Origin: Xanthomonas rydalmerensis
GTDB taxonomy: Bacteria; Pseudomonadota; Gammaproteobacteria; Xanthomonadales; Xanthomonadaceae
Direction: 5' to 3'
NCBI RefSeq assembly: GCF_033170385.1
Contig: NZ_CP126170.1
Location: forward strand, 4,922,001-4,986,000
Length of the DNA: 64,000 nt
Below the pieces are notes generated by a model. It did not search any database, had not been told where the DNA came from, and worked only from the letters and a program-made list of their open reading frames with translations. Made by a program: the position numbers and the translations under genes. This document shows positions 27,364 to 35,633 of this stretch, one piece after another. Position 1 is the first letter of the stretch, and every line of letters begins with the position of its first letter.

Positions 27364-27580
27364 GGGCGTCAGAATACCGGCACCCCATGTGAAGCTGTTA
27401 ACTAGACGTTTGTTATGCGTGACCGGGATGTCGGACGCGGCGGCCTCTCCGCAGCTGATTTCGCGCTTCCCGGACCCACTGCGTCGAGGCGTCTACGCCG
27501 GGAAACGCGGGTGCGCTGGCGCCGCTTGCCAAGCCGTGGCGACGGCGGCACGCTGACGCCCCGACCCGCAGGAGCGCCGC

Positions 27581-28117
27581 ATGTCCACCGTGATCGAGAC
27601 CGCGCGCCTGCTGCTGCGGCGGCTGGACCCCGAGCACGACGCGGCGCCGATGCTGGCCCTGCTCAACGACCCCGGCTTCCTGGCGCACATCGGCGACCGC
27701 GGCGTGCGCGACGAGACACAGGCCAGCCGCTACCTCGCCGACGGCTCGGTGCGCAGCTACGCCGAGCACGGCTTCGGCCTGTATGCGGTGGAGCGCCGCG
27801 ACGACGGCGCCTGGCTCGGCGTGGCCGGACTGGTGCTGCGACCGACCCTGCCCGCGCCCGACCTGGGCTATGCCTTGCTGCAACCCTACGCGGGCCAGGG
27901 CTACGCCAGCGAAGCGGCGCGCGCGGTGCTGGACTACGCACGTACCGTGCTCGCGCTACCGCGGGTCTACGCGATCGTGGCCCCGGGCAATGCGCGCTCG
28001 CTGCGCCTGCTCGCCGCGCTGGGCTTCGTCGCCCAGGGGCGCGTGCGCCTGAGCCCGGAGGCGGCCGAGGTCGAACTGCATCGTTGCGAACTACATGCGC
28101 CCCAGGAGCGCACCTGA
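27581..28117 (+). CDS. GNAT family N-acetyltransferase (RimJ/RimL-like)
   Basis: This is a 178-residue protein opening with TARLLLRRLDPEHDAAPML, the typical RimJ/RimL-type start. It carries the acetyl-CoA pattern LGYALLQPYAGQGYASEAAR and the late element YAIVAPGNARSLRLLAALGF. The substrate could be an amino group on a protein or small molecule and is unknown. AGGAG precedes the ATG at good spacing. The DinB-like gene follows after 2 bases, so the two form an operon. Confidence 0.92.
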   Translation: MSTVIETARLLLRRLDPEHDAAPMLALLNDPGFLAHIGDRGVRDETQASRYLADGSVRSYAEHGFGLYAVERRDDGAWLGVAGLVLRPTLPAPDLGYALLQPYAGQGYASEAARAVLDYARTVLALPRVYAIVAPGNARSLRLLAALGFVAQGRVRLSPEAAEVELHRCELHAPQERT

Positions 28118-28119
28118 GC

Positions 28120-28662
28120 ATGGATACCTTGCACACACTGCGGCTGTTCGCCAACTACAGCCAGTGGATGAACCAGCGTCTCTACGCCGCAGCCGCGACC
28201 CTGCCGGACGACGCCATCGCCGAGCCGCGCGGCGCCTTCTTCGGTTCGCTGTTGGGCACGCTCAACCATCTGGTGGTGGCTGACACGATGTGGCTGCAGC
28301 GCTTCGCCCAGCATCCGGCACGCCATCCGGCGCTGCAGGCCATCGCCGCCACGCCAGTCCCCGCCGCCCTGGATGCGCCGCAGGCCGACTGCTTCGCAGA
28401 TCTGAGGACGCAGCGCGAGGCGCTGGATGCGACGATCGCCGAGTGGATGTCGCAACTGCATGCCGACGACCTCGATGTGCCGCTGCGCTATCGCAATACC
28501 CGTGGCGAATCGCAGGGGCGGCGCTTCGGCGACCTGCTGCTGCATTTCTTCAACCACCAGACCCACCATCGCGGCCAGGCCACCACCTTGCTCAGCCAGG
28601 CGGGTGCCGATGTCGGCGTGACCGATATGCTGGCGGTGATTCCGCAGGTGGAAATGGGGTGA
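28120..28662 (+). CDS. DinB family protein
   Basis: This is a 180-residue four-helix protein. The DinB pattern is seen as ANYSQWMNQRLYAAA near the N-terminus, LLGTLNHLVVADTMWLQRF with a metal-ligand His (about residue 50), and HFFNHQTHHRGQATTLLSQ with two or three His ligands (about 145-155). Such proteins are metal-dependent, sometimes thiol transferases, and their exact role is usually unknown. The ATG at 28120 follows the upstream stop by 2 bases and uses an AGGAG located in the end of that gene. Confidence 0.9.
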   Translation: MDTLHTLRLFANYSQWMNQRLYAAAATLPDDAIAEPRGAFFGSLLGTLNHLVVADTMWLQRFAQHPARHPALQAIAATPVPAALDAPQADCFADLRTQREALDATIAEWMSQLHADDLDVPLRYRNTRGESQGRRFGDLLLHFFNHQTHHRGQATTLLSQAGADVGVTDMLAVIPQVEMG

Positions 28663-28778
28663 TCTTGCGATCGCGGGGCGCTGCGCTTGGTGCGTGCCTT
28701 CGGGCGTTTAGGCACCTCTAGTAACGCGCCTTTGCATCGGCCGCCTTTGCCGCGGCTTTGCGGGTTCTGTCGTCGCGC

Positions 28779-28847
28779 TTGTAGGAGCGGCTTCAGCCGC
28801 GACAGACGCTCCAGGGAATGCGCGTCGCGGTGAAGCCGCTCCTACAA
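28779..28847. repeat. Inverted pair of REP elements
   Basis: TTGTAGGAGCGGCTTCAGCC (from 28779) continues GCGAC and faces GTCGCGGTGAAGCCGCTCCTACAA across a short spacer. It lies in the 239-bp gap between the convergent DinB-like and yceH genes and could act as a 3' transcript barrier, as known for REP pairs. Confidence 0.85.
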
Positions 28848-28901
28848 GTGAGCGTTCTTTGGTCAACCGGGGGCTTCGTTTAGAAGCCCGTCCACGCAGC
28901 G

Positions 28902-29552
28902 TCACTCGTGCGCGAGCTGCCCCTGCAACTGCGCCACGATATCGCGCAACTCCGCCACCTCGGCCTCCAGCACCTGCACCCGACTTTCCAACTCGTCATG
29001 CCCCGACGCCGCCGGCCGTGCTTTGAACGTGGCCGCCAGCGCCTCCGCATCCACCGGACCGGCGAGCAAGTGCATGTAACGGTCCTCGCGCTGCCCGCTG
29101 GCGCGCGGCAACTGCACCGCCAACTGGCGCTGCGCTAGTCGTTCCAACTGATGGCGCACGTCGTCCGCATCGGCGAAGCGCGCCATGCGCTCGGCACGCG
29201 TCAGCAACTCATTGACCGTCTGCGGGCCACGCAACAGCAGCAGGCCGAGCAAGGCCACCTGCTGCTGGGTCAGATCCAGCGCCGACGCCAGCCGATGCTC
29301 GTAGCGCTCGGCGCGCGAAGAGAACTGCTGCCGCACCAGGCCGCGCCCCTCCAGTTGTCGCAGCGCGTGTTGCACATCGCCCGGACTCAACGTCATCACC
29401 GGCTCGCGCGACGTCTTCTGATTGGCCGCCACCACCGTCGCATTGACCGTGAGCGGATAAGCATCCGGCGTGGTCGCCTCCTTCTCGATCAGGCAGCCGA
29501 GGGCGCGGGCTTCGATGGCGGAGAGGACGGGAACTGTATGTGTGTCTGTCAT
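28902..29552 (-). CDS. YceH family (DUF480) protein
   Basis: This is a 216-residue protein with two winged-helix-like halves and a C-terminal coiled coil ([18 protein letters not shown], about 190-210). Family marks are [40 protein letters not shown] and [18 protein letters not shown]. The molecular role of the family is not settled. It appears to be a single gene. Confidence 0.92.
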   Translation of the reverse strand: MTDTHTVPVLSAIEARALGCLIEKEATTPDAYPLTVNATVVAANQKTSREPVMTLSPGDVQHALRQLEGRGLVRQQFSSRAERYEHRLASALDLTQQQVALLGLLLLRGPQTVNELLTRAERMARFADADDVRHQLERLAQRQLAVQLPRASGQREDRYMHLLAGPVDAEALAATFKARPAASGHDELESRVQVLEAEVAELRDIVAQLQGQLAHE

Positions 29553-29961
29553 CTTGTCGGCTTCTAAGGTATGAACGGAGAAGCATACTGCTGGCCTGTG
29601 CGCGGAACGATTGTCTTTGCCGGCAGGGCCAGGTGCTTGCCTACCGCCACACCTTAGGCGCCAATGATCAGTTGATGGCCAACGCCGCGCCGTTCCTTAC
29701 ACGAGACTTTGAGGTGAACTAAGTGGTGCTGGCCGAGCGGCTGTCGTTGCTGCTGCACAACTTGCTATAGCCGATCGATCTGGCTACGCCAACGAGAGGT
29801 TGGCACAGACACCCAAAGACAAGTTCTGGGACAGATCTTTACAGTTCTATCCGATTTTACATTGGATGACTGACCCCTTTTTACTGAACCAAGTATAAAT
29901 ATTAAATTATAATCTCGCAGTTCACCAAGCGCGCCCTTCATCCCCGAGCACAACAAACTCT
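29553..29961. other. 409-bp stretch without an accepted gene
   Basis: A plus-strand frame ending at 29722 ([20 protein letters not shown]) looks coding in composition but has no recognisable start or family; it may be a relic. The rest turns AT-rich toward the CDI array, consistent with a junction of imported DNA. No inverted repeats typical of an insertion sequence were noticed. Confidence 0.4.
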
Positions 29962-30318
29962 TTAACTATAAACTCCTAAAATTCTAAGATCGCTTTCAAA
30001 CTCTATCGCCTCATCAGAAGGAAGTTCAGCTAAAATAGACACAAGATCCATGTTTTCCAGAATATTATATAAATGATCTAAATGGTACTCATGAACTTTT
30101 TTCTCCGCCCTACCCGCGGAAAGTATAATGGCCAGAACTTCCAACATCAATTTCTCAATCGGCATCTCAAATGAATTCTCAAGCTCTCCGTAAGCGTAGC
30201 CGGCTTCGCTTTCACCCTCAACCCACGGGCTCTTGTGGCTTAGTTTTACCTTGCAGTATTTATAGTAACACTCCAAAAACCACGCTCGAATTTCACTATA
30301 TGTTACACGATCTTCCAT
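29962..30318 (-). CDS. Candidate immunity protein for the deaminase-type CDI toxin
   Basis: This is a 118-residue acidic, mostly helical protein (FLECYYKYCKVKLSHKSPW, EKLMLEVLAIILSAGRAEKK). Its ATG overlaps the stop of the deaminase-tip gene as TAATG, the tightest form of toxin-immunity coupling. It is cytoplasmic (no signal) and AT-rich. No family could be named; the role is inferred from the overlap and from the same arrangement in the other two modules here. Confidence 0.7.
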   Translation of the reverse strand: MEDRVTYSEIRAWFLECYYKYCKVKLSHKSPWVEGESEAGYAYGELENSFEMPIEKLMLEVLAIILSAGRAEKKVHEYHLDHLYNILENMDLVSILAELPSDEAIEFESDLRILGVYS

Positions 30319-31832
30319 TACGGCACTTTCCTCGGAGGACGAAGCATCGCCCCTCTGTTGTCCAACACATTAACTATAATGTTAGTGAATTTTTCTTTGA
30401 ACAGTTCAACCACACCTAAGCAACTTGCACATGCAGCTTTTTCCGTGAATATTGTAACTACTCCTTTCGCTGCAGTATTATCTCGCAATTGATCAGCGAT
30501 GTTGTCTAAGATTTTATATTCGGCATCCGCTCCTCGGTAGACCATCTCTCCAATTTTATTGGGAACGCTTGTAGCGATAAAATTCCCACTTCCAGCGCCA
30601 ATAAACCCTCTGCTTGCCTCAGAAATTTGACTATGTGCAGCCATCTCTGTTTGTATTCCAGGAATATCTATAGTAGCAACAGCAACGTTGCCACTACGCC
30701 TTAGATCCGATGGCAATGCAGCCCGAGCATCCATAACCCTTTGAGCAAAAGTTGCAGTATCGATTACCTTAGCATTTCTTTCTGCACCGTCAATTTTGTT
30801 CAGAATACTGGCATCGACTATTCCATCTACTATTTTAGCCTCATGGGACACGTCGGCTACAGTTTCTGTAGCATGTTCTAAGGCACGCCCCACTGAACCG
30901 ACAGGCACAACGCTGGTTGCAATATTCATCGCCGCATCTGTGGCGACAGTCTTATAGTCGCCATCCGACAAGGAGACCCAAGTGGCGCCCGGTGGGCCGA
31001 AGACACCAAGCTGCGCCATCTTCCGGAGGTCGTTCTTCTGAACGAAGCCGACCATCGTGTTCAGATCATCGTCGCTCCACTTTGAGATGTCCGCTGGCCG
31101 AGTCGCGCACCACTCCTGGTATTGGCCTTCAAGCTTCAGATCAGATGCAACCGACAGATAATCATCCGGCTTAATCGACTGTCCAACAGTAAATTTCGTC
31201 CCCAGCACCTTATCCGTCACCTTGGACAAAAAATTGCCTCGGTACGGACCGTCATAAAGCGTTGGGTCGTAGAACTGACTCAAGGTCGCGGTGAAAGCCT
31301 GCTGAAGTTCCCCCTTCTCGTTGACGAACCCAAGGTTGACTTTTGCCGCCTCCGTTGCGAGCCAGTTAGCAGCCGCTTGATATTTTGCAGCATCCTGACT
31401 TCTGGTCTTCTTTTGTTCCTCGTTGTCAATCTGATCCAAAGTAGAAGTTATTAACAGTTGGACCGCTTCCTTCTCGCTGATGTTTGCATATTTCGCATAG
31501 TCGTCAGCCTTAGCCGCAAGGAAGCTCAATTCGATCGGATGCAGCTGCCGGTTGAACTGCTCTCCCGCGAGCGCAGTGTTCGCGCCTGCTTGTTGACCAA
31601 CCAGTCCGCCCAATGCGGCACTTCCCATCTCCATAAGACTCTTGAACGTCGCATCGTTCGGCGAGAACCCTTGAGCCAACAGGTAGTCGAACATTGCCTG
31701 CTTTGCTTTTTCGGATACGGCGGCGCCAAGCGCCCCGCTGAGGGCATCGCCACCACCGAGCGCCGCGACCGCAGCGCCGGTAACGCCATGCAGCAGAGTC
31801 TTCGCAGTTCCCCCATCACCCCAGCTCGCCAA
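30318..31832 (-). CDS. Orphan CdiA C-terminal module with deaminase-type toxin tip
   Basis: This is a 504-codon frame beginning at a TTG (possibly not a true start). The first part is the pretoxin shared with the 35.6-kb module (SWGDGGTAKTLLHGVTGAAV, GEQFNRQLHPIELSF). After VVPVGSVGRALEH (about 315) the two modules diverge. The tip ends with YRGADAEYKILDNI (Glu438), then FTEKAACASCLGVVELF (Cys468 and Cys471), the Glu plus CxxC zinc pattern of BURPS668_1122-type toxin deaminases. It would deaminate a nucleic-acid base in a target cell. It is cut off from the upstream haemagglutinin fragment by an 8-bp duplication near 31861, so it cannot be secreted by itself. Confidence 0.78.
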   Translation of the reverse strand: MASWGDGGTAKTLLHGVTGAAVAALGGGDALSGALGAAVSEKAKQAMFDYLLAQGFSPNDATFKSLMEMGSAALGGLVGQQAGANTALAGEQFNRQLHPIELSFLAAKADDYAKYANISEKEAVQLLITSTLDQIDNEEQKKTRSQDAAKYQAAANWLATEAAKVNLGFVNEKGELQQAFTATLSQFYDPTLYDGPYRGNFLSKVTDKVLGTKFTVGQSIKPDDYLSVASDLKLEGQYQEWCATRPADISKWSDDDLNTMVGFVQKNDLRKMAQLGVFGPPGATWVSLSDGDYKTVATDAAMNIATSVVPVGSVGRALEHATETVADVSHEAKIVDGIVDASILNKIDGAERNAKVIDTATFAQRVMDARAALPSDLRRSGNVAVATIDIPGIQTEMAAHSQISEASRGFIGAGSGNFIATSVPNKIGEMVYRGADAEYKILDNIADQLRDNTAAKGVVTIFTEKAACASCLGVVELFKEKFTNIIVNVLDNRGAMLRPPRKVP

Positions 31833-31860
31833 GCGCGTCAGCGCGTCGTCTATTCCCGCC

Positions 31861-31908
31861 TGATCGCCTGATCGCCTGCCGCCTGGGCCTGGGCCTGGGC
31901 CTGGGCCA
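31861..31908. repeat. 8-bp tandem duplication and GGGCCT hexamer tract
   Basis: TGATCGCCTGATCGCCTGCC here corresponds to TGATCGCCTGCC at about 37092 in copy 2, so GATCGCCT is duplicated. The following GCCTGG-phase hexamers occur four times against two in copy 2 (12 extra bases, in frame). The net +8 shifts the reading frame and separates the deaminase module from its haemagglutinin fragment. Confidence 0.85.
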
Positions 31909-33519
31909 GATCTGTTTGCGCCTTATGTTGCATGGCTACAGCAACATCGCCAGCAGCACGGAATCCGACCTCGCCCGCAACAGCGGCCAATTCCTTCTGC
32001 TCTGCCAACTTCTTCTCGTCGAAGATCTCCTTCAAACCGGACTGCTGCAACTCGGTAGCCTTGCGGTCCAAGCCCGACAGCGCCGCGGTATCGCCGTTGC
32101 GCACTTCCACCGTGCCAGCGGCGATGTCGCTCTTGGTGGTGCTACTGCTGCTGTCGCTGCTGTTACCGAGCATGCTCAACCCGGTACGCGCGGCAACACT
32201 GACCATGCTGCTGCCTGTCCCACCGCCCACCGACACGCCACTGCTCTTGTACTCGGCCTTGTTCTGCAAGTCCTCCACCGTCAAGCCATTGGTGGACAGG
32301 CGATTCTTCTCAGGGTCGGCGGTGCTGGCGATGGCGGCACCGATGAGATGGGTGTCGCCGCCGACGGTGATATCGAACCCACCATTGCCCGCCTGGATGC
32401 CACTCTGCTCCTTGACGCTGGTGTAGCTGCTGTTGACCTTCTGCTGGCTGTAGCTGCCACCACTCCCCGACCCGGTCGCCAGGGTCAGACTGGCCTGCTG
32501 CTGCTTGCTCTTATAGTCGTTGGTGTCCTGCTCGCTCTGGATCAGCAGATCGCCGCCAACCTTGGCCAACACCTTGTCCCCGATCGCCTGCGCGCCCTTG
32601 ATCGTGGTGTCGTTGCCGCTAGCCAAGGTGAGCGTGTCATTGGCCGTGACCACGCTCTCGGTGTGGAGGTTGCTGTTGCCCTTGGCGTTGCCCTTGCCGG
32701 CCGACACGGTCAGGTAATAGCCGGTCGTTGCGCCGACACTGACGCCGATCTCGCCGCCGGCGTTCTTGTTCTCCGACTTGTTTGTGTTGTTCTCCTGCTG
32801 GCTCAGCAGGTTGAGGTTGTTCGCCGCGGCCAGTGCCACGTTGTCGCCGGCGATCTTGCTGCCGATGACATTGAGATCGCCGCCCGTCGCCGCGATGGTC
32901 ACATTGCCGTCGCTGAGGATGCGACTGCCGCCGGTGGTCTCTTCGTGGGTCGTGGTCTTACTGGACGAGCTGCTGGCACCGATGCCGATGCGCAAGCTCA
33001 CGCCTGTGGCATTAGCTGCTCCCTGGGCACCATCGGCTGACGCCTCACCGGTTTTCGTCATGTTTCCGGCAACTGCTTCGCCGTTGCAGCCCTTCAGGCC
33101 ATTGCTGGCCAGACCAGCGGCGTCGCCGATCGCGTAACCGGCCTTTGCTGCGTAAAGCGCCTTGAGCCGATCGTCGTCTACGTCCGAGCCACGCTTGACC
33201 GCCCCGTACGCGGTTTGCACCGCATCCACCAAGCCGCCAGTCAAGCCTAGGGTGATCCCCGCACTCTGCTGCTTGGACGTCTGCACCGTATCCACGCGGT
33301 TCTCGACCGCAGCGATGGTGACGTCCTTGCCGACGATGGCAGTGCCGGTCTTGCTCAGCACGTCGCTGCCGGTGACGCCCACCGCATTGCCGGCGGTGAG
33401 GGTGACCGAGCCGTCGGTACTGCCGACCAGGCGACCGCTCTGGCTCACTTCGGTGGTGTCGAGCGTGTTGGTCTGCTTGCTCGCGCCCAGGGTGACGCTG
33501 AAGCCGCCGCCGCTGTACA

Positions 33520-34566
33520 GGCCGGTCTTCTTGACCTTCTTGTCGTGCTCCTCGCTATGCGTGTTCTGCGCCGTCTCCAGCGTCAGGTCGTTGCCCGCGG
33601 CCACCACCACGTTGCCGGTGCCGGCGACCTGCGCGCCTTGCGAGAGTAGGTCGTGGCCGGCCGCGATCTGCACGGTGTCGCCGCTGAGCGTTGTGGCCAC
33701 TGCCGTGCTGTCGTGCCACTCGTCGTGCGTGGTCGTGGTCTTGCTGGACAGGAAGCCCTTTTTCTTCTTCTGCATGTCCTGCACGGCATCGTGCTGCTCT
33801 TGTGCGGCGAGCAGGTTGACGTCGTTGCCAGCGGACACGGCGAGAGCGCCCTTGTCGGTGAACACCTGGGCCGCGGTCAAGTTCACGTCGTGGCCGGACT
33901 GCAGGGCGATGTCGCCGGCGGCGGTGAACTCGGTGCCGTGGACGGTCTCGTCGCGGGTGCTGGTGGTCTGCTTGAAGCGCTTGCGCGTCTCCAGGGTGGT
34001 GCTGCTGTCGACCGTGGTGAGCGTGGTGCTGTTGAGGTCGTTGCCTGCGACCACGGCCAGGCCATTGCCGGCGTCGAGCTTGGCCGCGGTCAGGTTGACG
34101 TCGCGGCCGGCGCTGAGCACCAGGTTGCCGCCGGCGGTGAGGGCCTGCTGGTCGAGGTCCTGGGTCGTGGTGGTGGTGACGACCTTGGTCTTGCCCTGGC
34201 GGGTCTGGTCGGTGACGGTGCGGCTGTCGCCCAGCACCGAGGTCACGTTGAGGTCGTGCCCGGCCGCGGCTATCAGGTCGCCGCCGGCCTTCACTTGCGC
34301 CTGGCGGATGGTGAGGTCGTTGCCGGCGGCCAGTTGCAGGCTGCCGCCGGTGGCGAGGCTGGTGCGCACCGTGGCCTTGCCGTTGGCGTCGGTAACCAGG
34401 ATCAGGGACAGGTCGTGCCCAGCCTGCAGGGACAGGTTGTTGCCGACGGTCAGGCTGGTGCCATCGCCACCGCGCGTCAGGCCGGACTCATCGCGCAACG
34501 CGGTCGGCTGCAGCGCTGCGCTGTTGCCGGCCTGAACCGTGGTGCCGGTGAGGCTGAGGTCGCGGC
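33520..34566 (-). repeat. Three-way cdiA homology block, copy in fragment 1
   Basis: This segment matches about 38740-39650 (fragment 2) and about 43090-44040 (intact cdiA), from RDLSLTGTT to THSEEHDKK. Below THSEEH the intact cdiA differs (TKKSGMFGSGG versus VKKTGLYSGGG), while the two fragments stay alike. Confidence 0.75.
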
Positions 34567-34743
34567 AGATGGGTAGCAGCGATCTTAGTCAGCGCACCGC
34601 TGAACTTATTTTTTAAAGGAGCTATTGGTCGAGTTTACGCCAACCACATCCTGCTTTTCTGGATTTAGACGAGCCCATGGCGCCACGGGGGGGGCAGCCA
34701 CCTAATTTGAAAATTTTTGTTCGATTTTTAGAAAAATTATTTC
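34567..34743. other. Spacer between copy 1 and the orphan immunity gene
   Basis: This 177-bp piece has no gene. It contains a run of eight G (34687-34694) and marks the abrupt 5' end of the cdiA homology. Confidence 0.5.
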
Positions 34744-35076
34744 TTAATTTTTACTTGAGTCATAGAAGAAATTCGTTTTTGCCGCGCCGGATGAACTTAA
34801 TTTAATCGTGAATTTTTCCCAATTTTCGCGATTTTCTTGCTCCATTACCTGGTGCAACTCACGGACCAAACCAGAAATTTCATCATCTGGATCGTCCAAC
34901 AACTCACTAAATGAAACCCCATCTCGCACAAAAGAGTATTTAGATCCTACAGACCAGCTGTCTTCATACTTTTCGTATGAAAACTCGCAAATCGCCTCCT
35001 CATAACCATCAGGAGCAGAATCATGCATCAGCTGAACAATCTCATTAAGAATATAAATCTCTCTTTCCACCCTCAA
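34744..35076 (-). CDS. Orphan immunity protein, YezG (DUF600)-like
   Basis: This is a protein of up to 110 residues (TTG at 35076, or GTG at 35070 with GGGGG upstream). A stop lies just upstream in frame, so it is a complete gene and not the end of a longer one. The pattern NEIVQLMHDSAPDGYEEAI, then YEKYEDSWSVGSKYSFVRDG and a final WEKFTIKLSSSGAAKTNFFY fits the YezG-like immunity family, which protects against toxins of polymorphic systems. No toxin tip is next to it: the upstream gene on this strand is another immunity gene. It is read as a leftover from a lost toxin module. Confidence 0.65.
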   Translation of the reverse strand: MRVEREIYILNEIVQLMHDSAPDGYEEAICEFSYEKYEDSWSVGSKYSFVRDGVSFSELLDDPDDEISGLVRELHQVMEQENRENWEKFTIKLSSSGAAKTNFFYDSSKN

Positions 35077-35174
35077 CCCCCGGCCTCATTTCTGAATGTT
35101 TTACGCATCACTTCGCCATTTACATAATGATAAAAATCTAATGCGGTGGACCTTAGCACAGCTTACCGAGGCCG

Positions 35175-35633
35175 CTACGCTATTAATGTCACTTTCCAAA
35201 CGCCACCATCTGGCAAAATCTCAAATCGCACTTCATGTTCATTAATATTGTACTTTATCCACCTCTGTATATATCCAAGCAGAACATCATACTTCCCTCC
35301 TCCAAAATCTTTCGGGGGACCGAATTTAACAAAAATTAATGACTCATTCAAACTTTCGCCACTAACTTCAAATATTTTACCCTTATAAGCAAAAAAACCA
35401 TCTTGGTCTTTTATAAAAAAATGGATGAAGCTTAACGCATTAGATCTAAAACCAAATTCCAAACCATGGCGAAAGAACTGGTAGTATTGGGTCCCGAAGC
35501 TCGGATCACCATTATCGTCAGGGTCACTAGATACAACAGGCATTTCATTTATTTCATCGAGCAAACCACTTACCTCTCTACTAGAGGCTCTGTGCCCAAG
35601 AGCTGAAATAAACCTTCTCCAGTCGACTTTCAT
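35175..35633 (-). CDS. Candidate immunity protein for the HNH-type CDI toxin
   Basis: This is a 152-residue cytoplasmic protein, beta-rich toward the end (GYIQRWIKYNINEHEVRFEI, GGVWKVTLIA). Its ATG overlaps the stop of the toxin-tip gene as ATGA (35630-35633). It is AT-rich. The family was not recognised; immunity is inferred from the overlap, as in the other modules. Confidence 0.7.
   Translation of the reverse strand: MKVDWRRFISALGHRASSREVSGLLDEINEMPVVSSDPDDNGDPSFGTQYYQFFRHGLEFGFRSNALSFIHFFIKDQDGFFAYKGKIFEVSGESLNESLIFVKFGPPKDFGGGKYDVLLGYIQRWIKYNINEHEVRFEILPDGGVWKVTLIA

Larger units (their letters stand above)
31850..34566 (-). pseudogene. Truncated cdiA/fhaB fragment (copy 1), haemagglutinin repeats
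   Basis: This 880-residue frame lacks any signal peptide or TPS domain. It starts abruptly in the middle of homology to the intact cdiA (RDLSLTGTT, AALQPTALRDESGL), and the homology begins at about 34566. It carries FHA-type repeats (AAGNDLTIRQAQV, VSAGNDVNLLAAQEQ, KKKGFLSSKTTTTHDEWHDS) and a Ser/Thr-rich second half. It ends in GDQAIRRE after a frameshift, where the copy at 35.6 kb reads on as GDQAGIDDALARLASWG. The 3' part (about 31.7-33.5 kb) is nearly identical to copy 2. It is probably not expressed and is a recombination donor at best. Confidence 0.75.

Noticed and set aside
29540..29722. 60-codon frame downstream of the yceH start
   Set aside because: It overlaps the yceH 5' end in part, has no clear start and no family; kept only as a possible relic.
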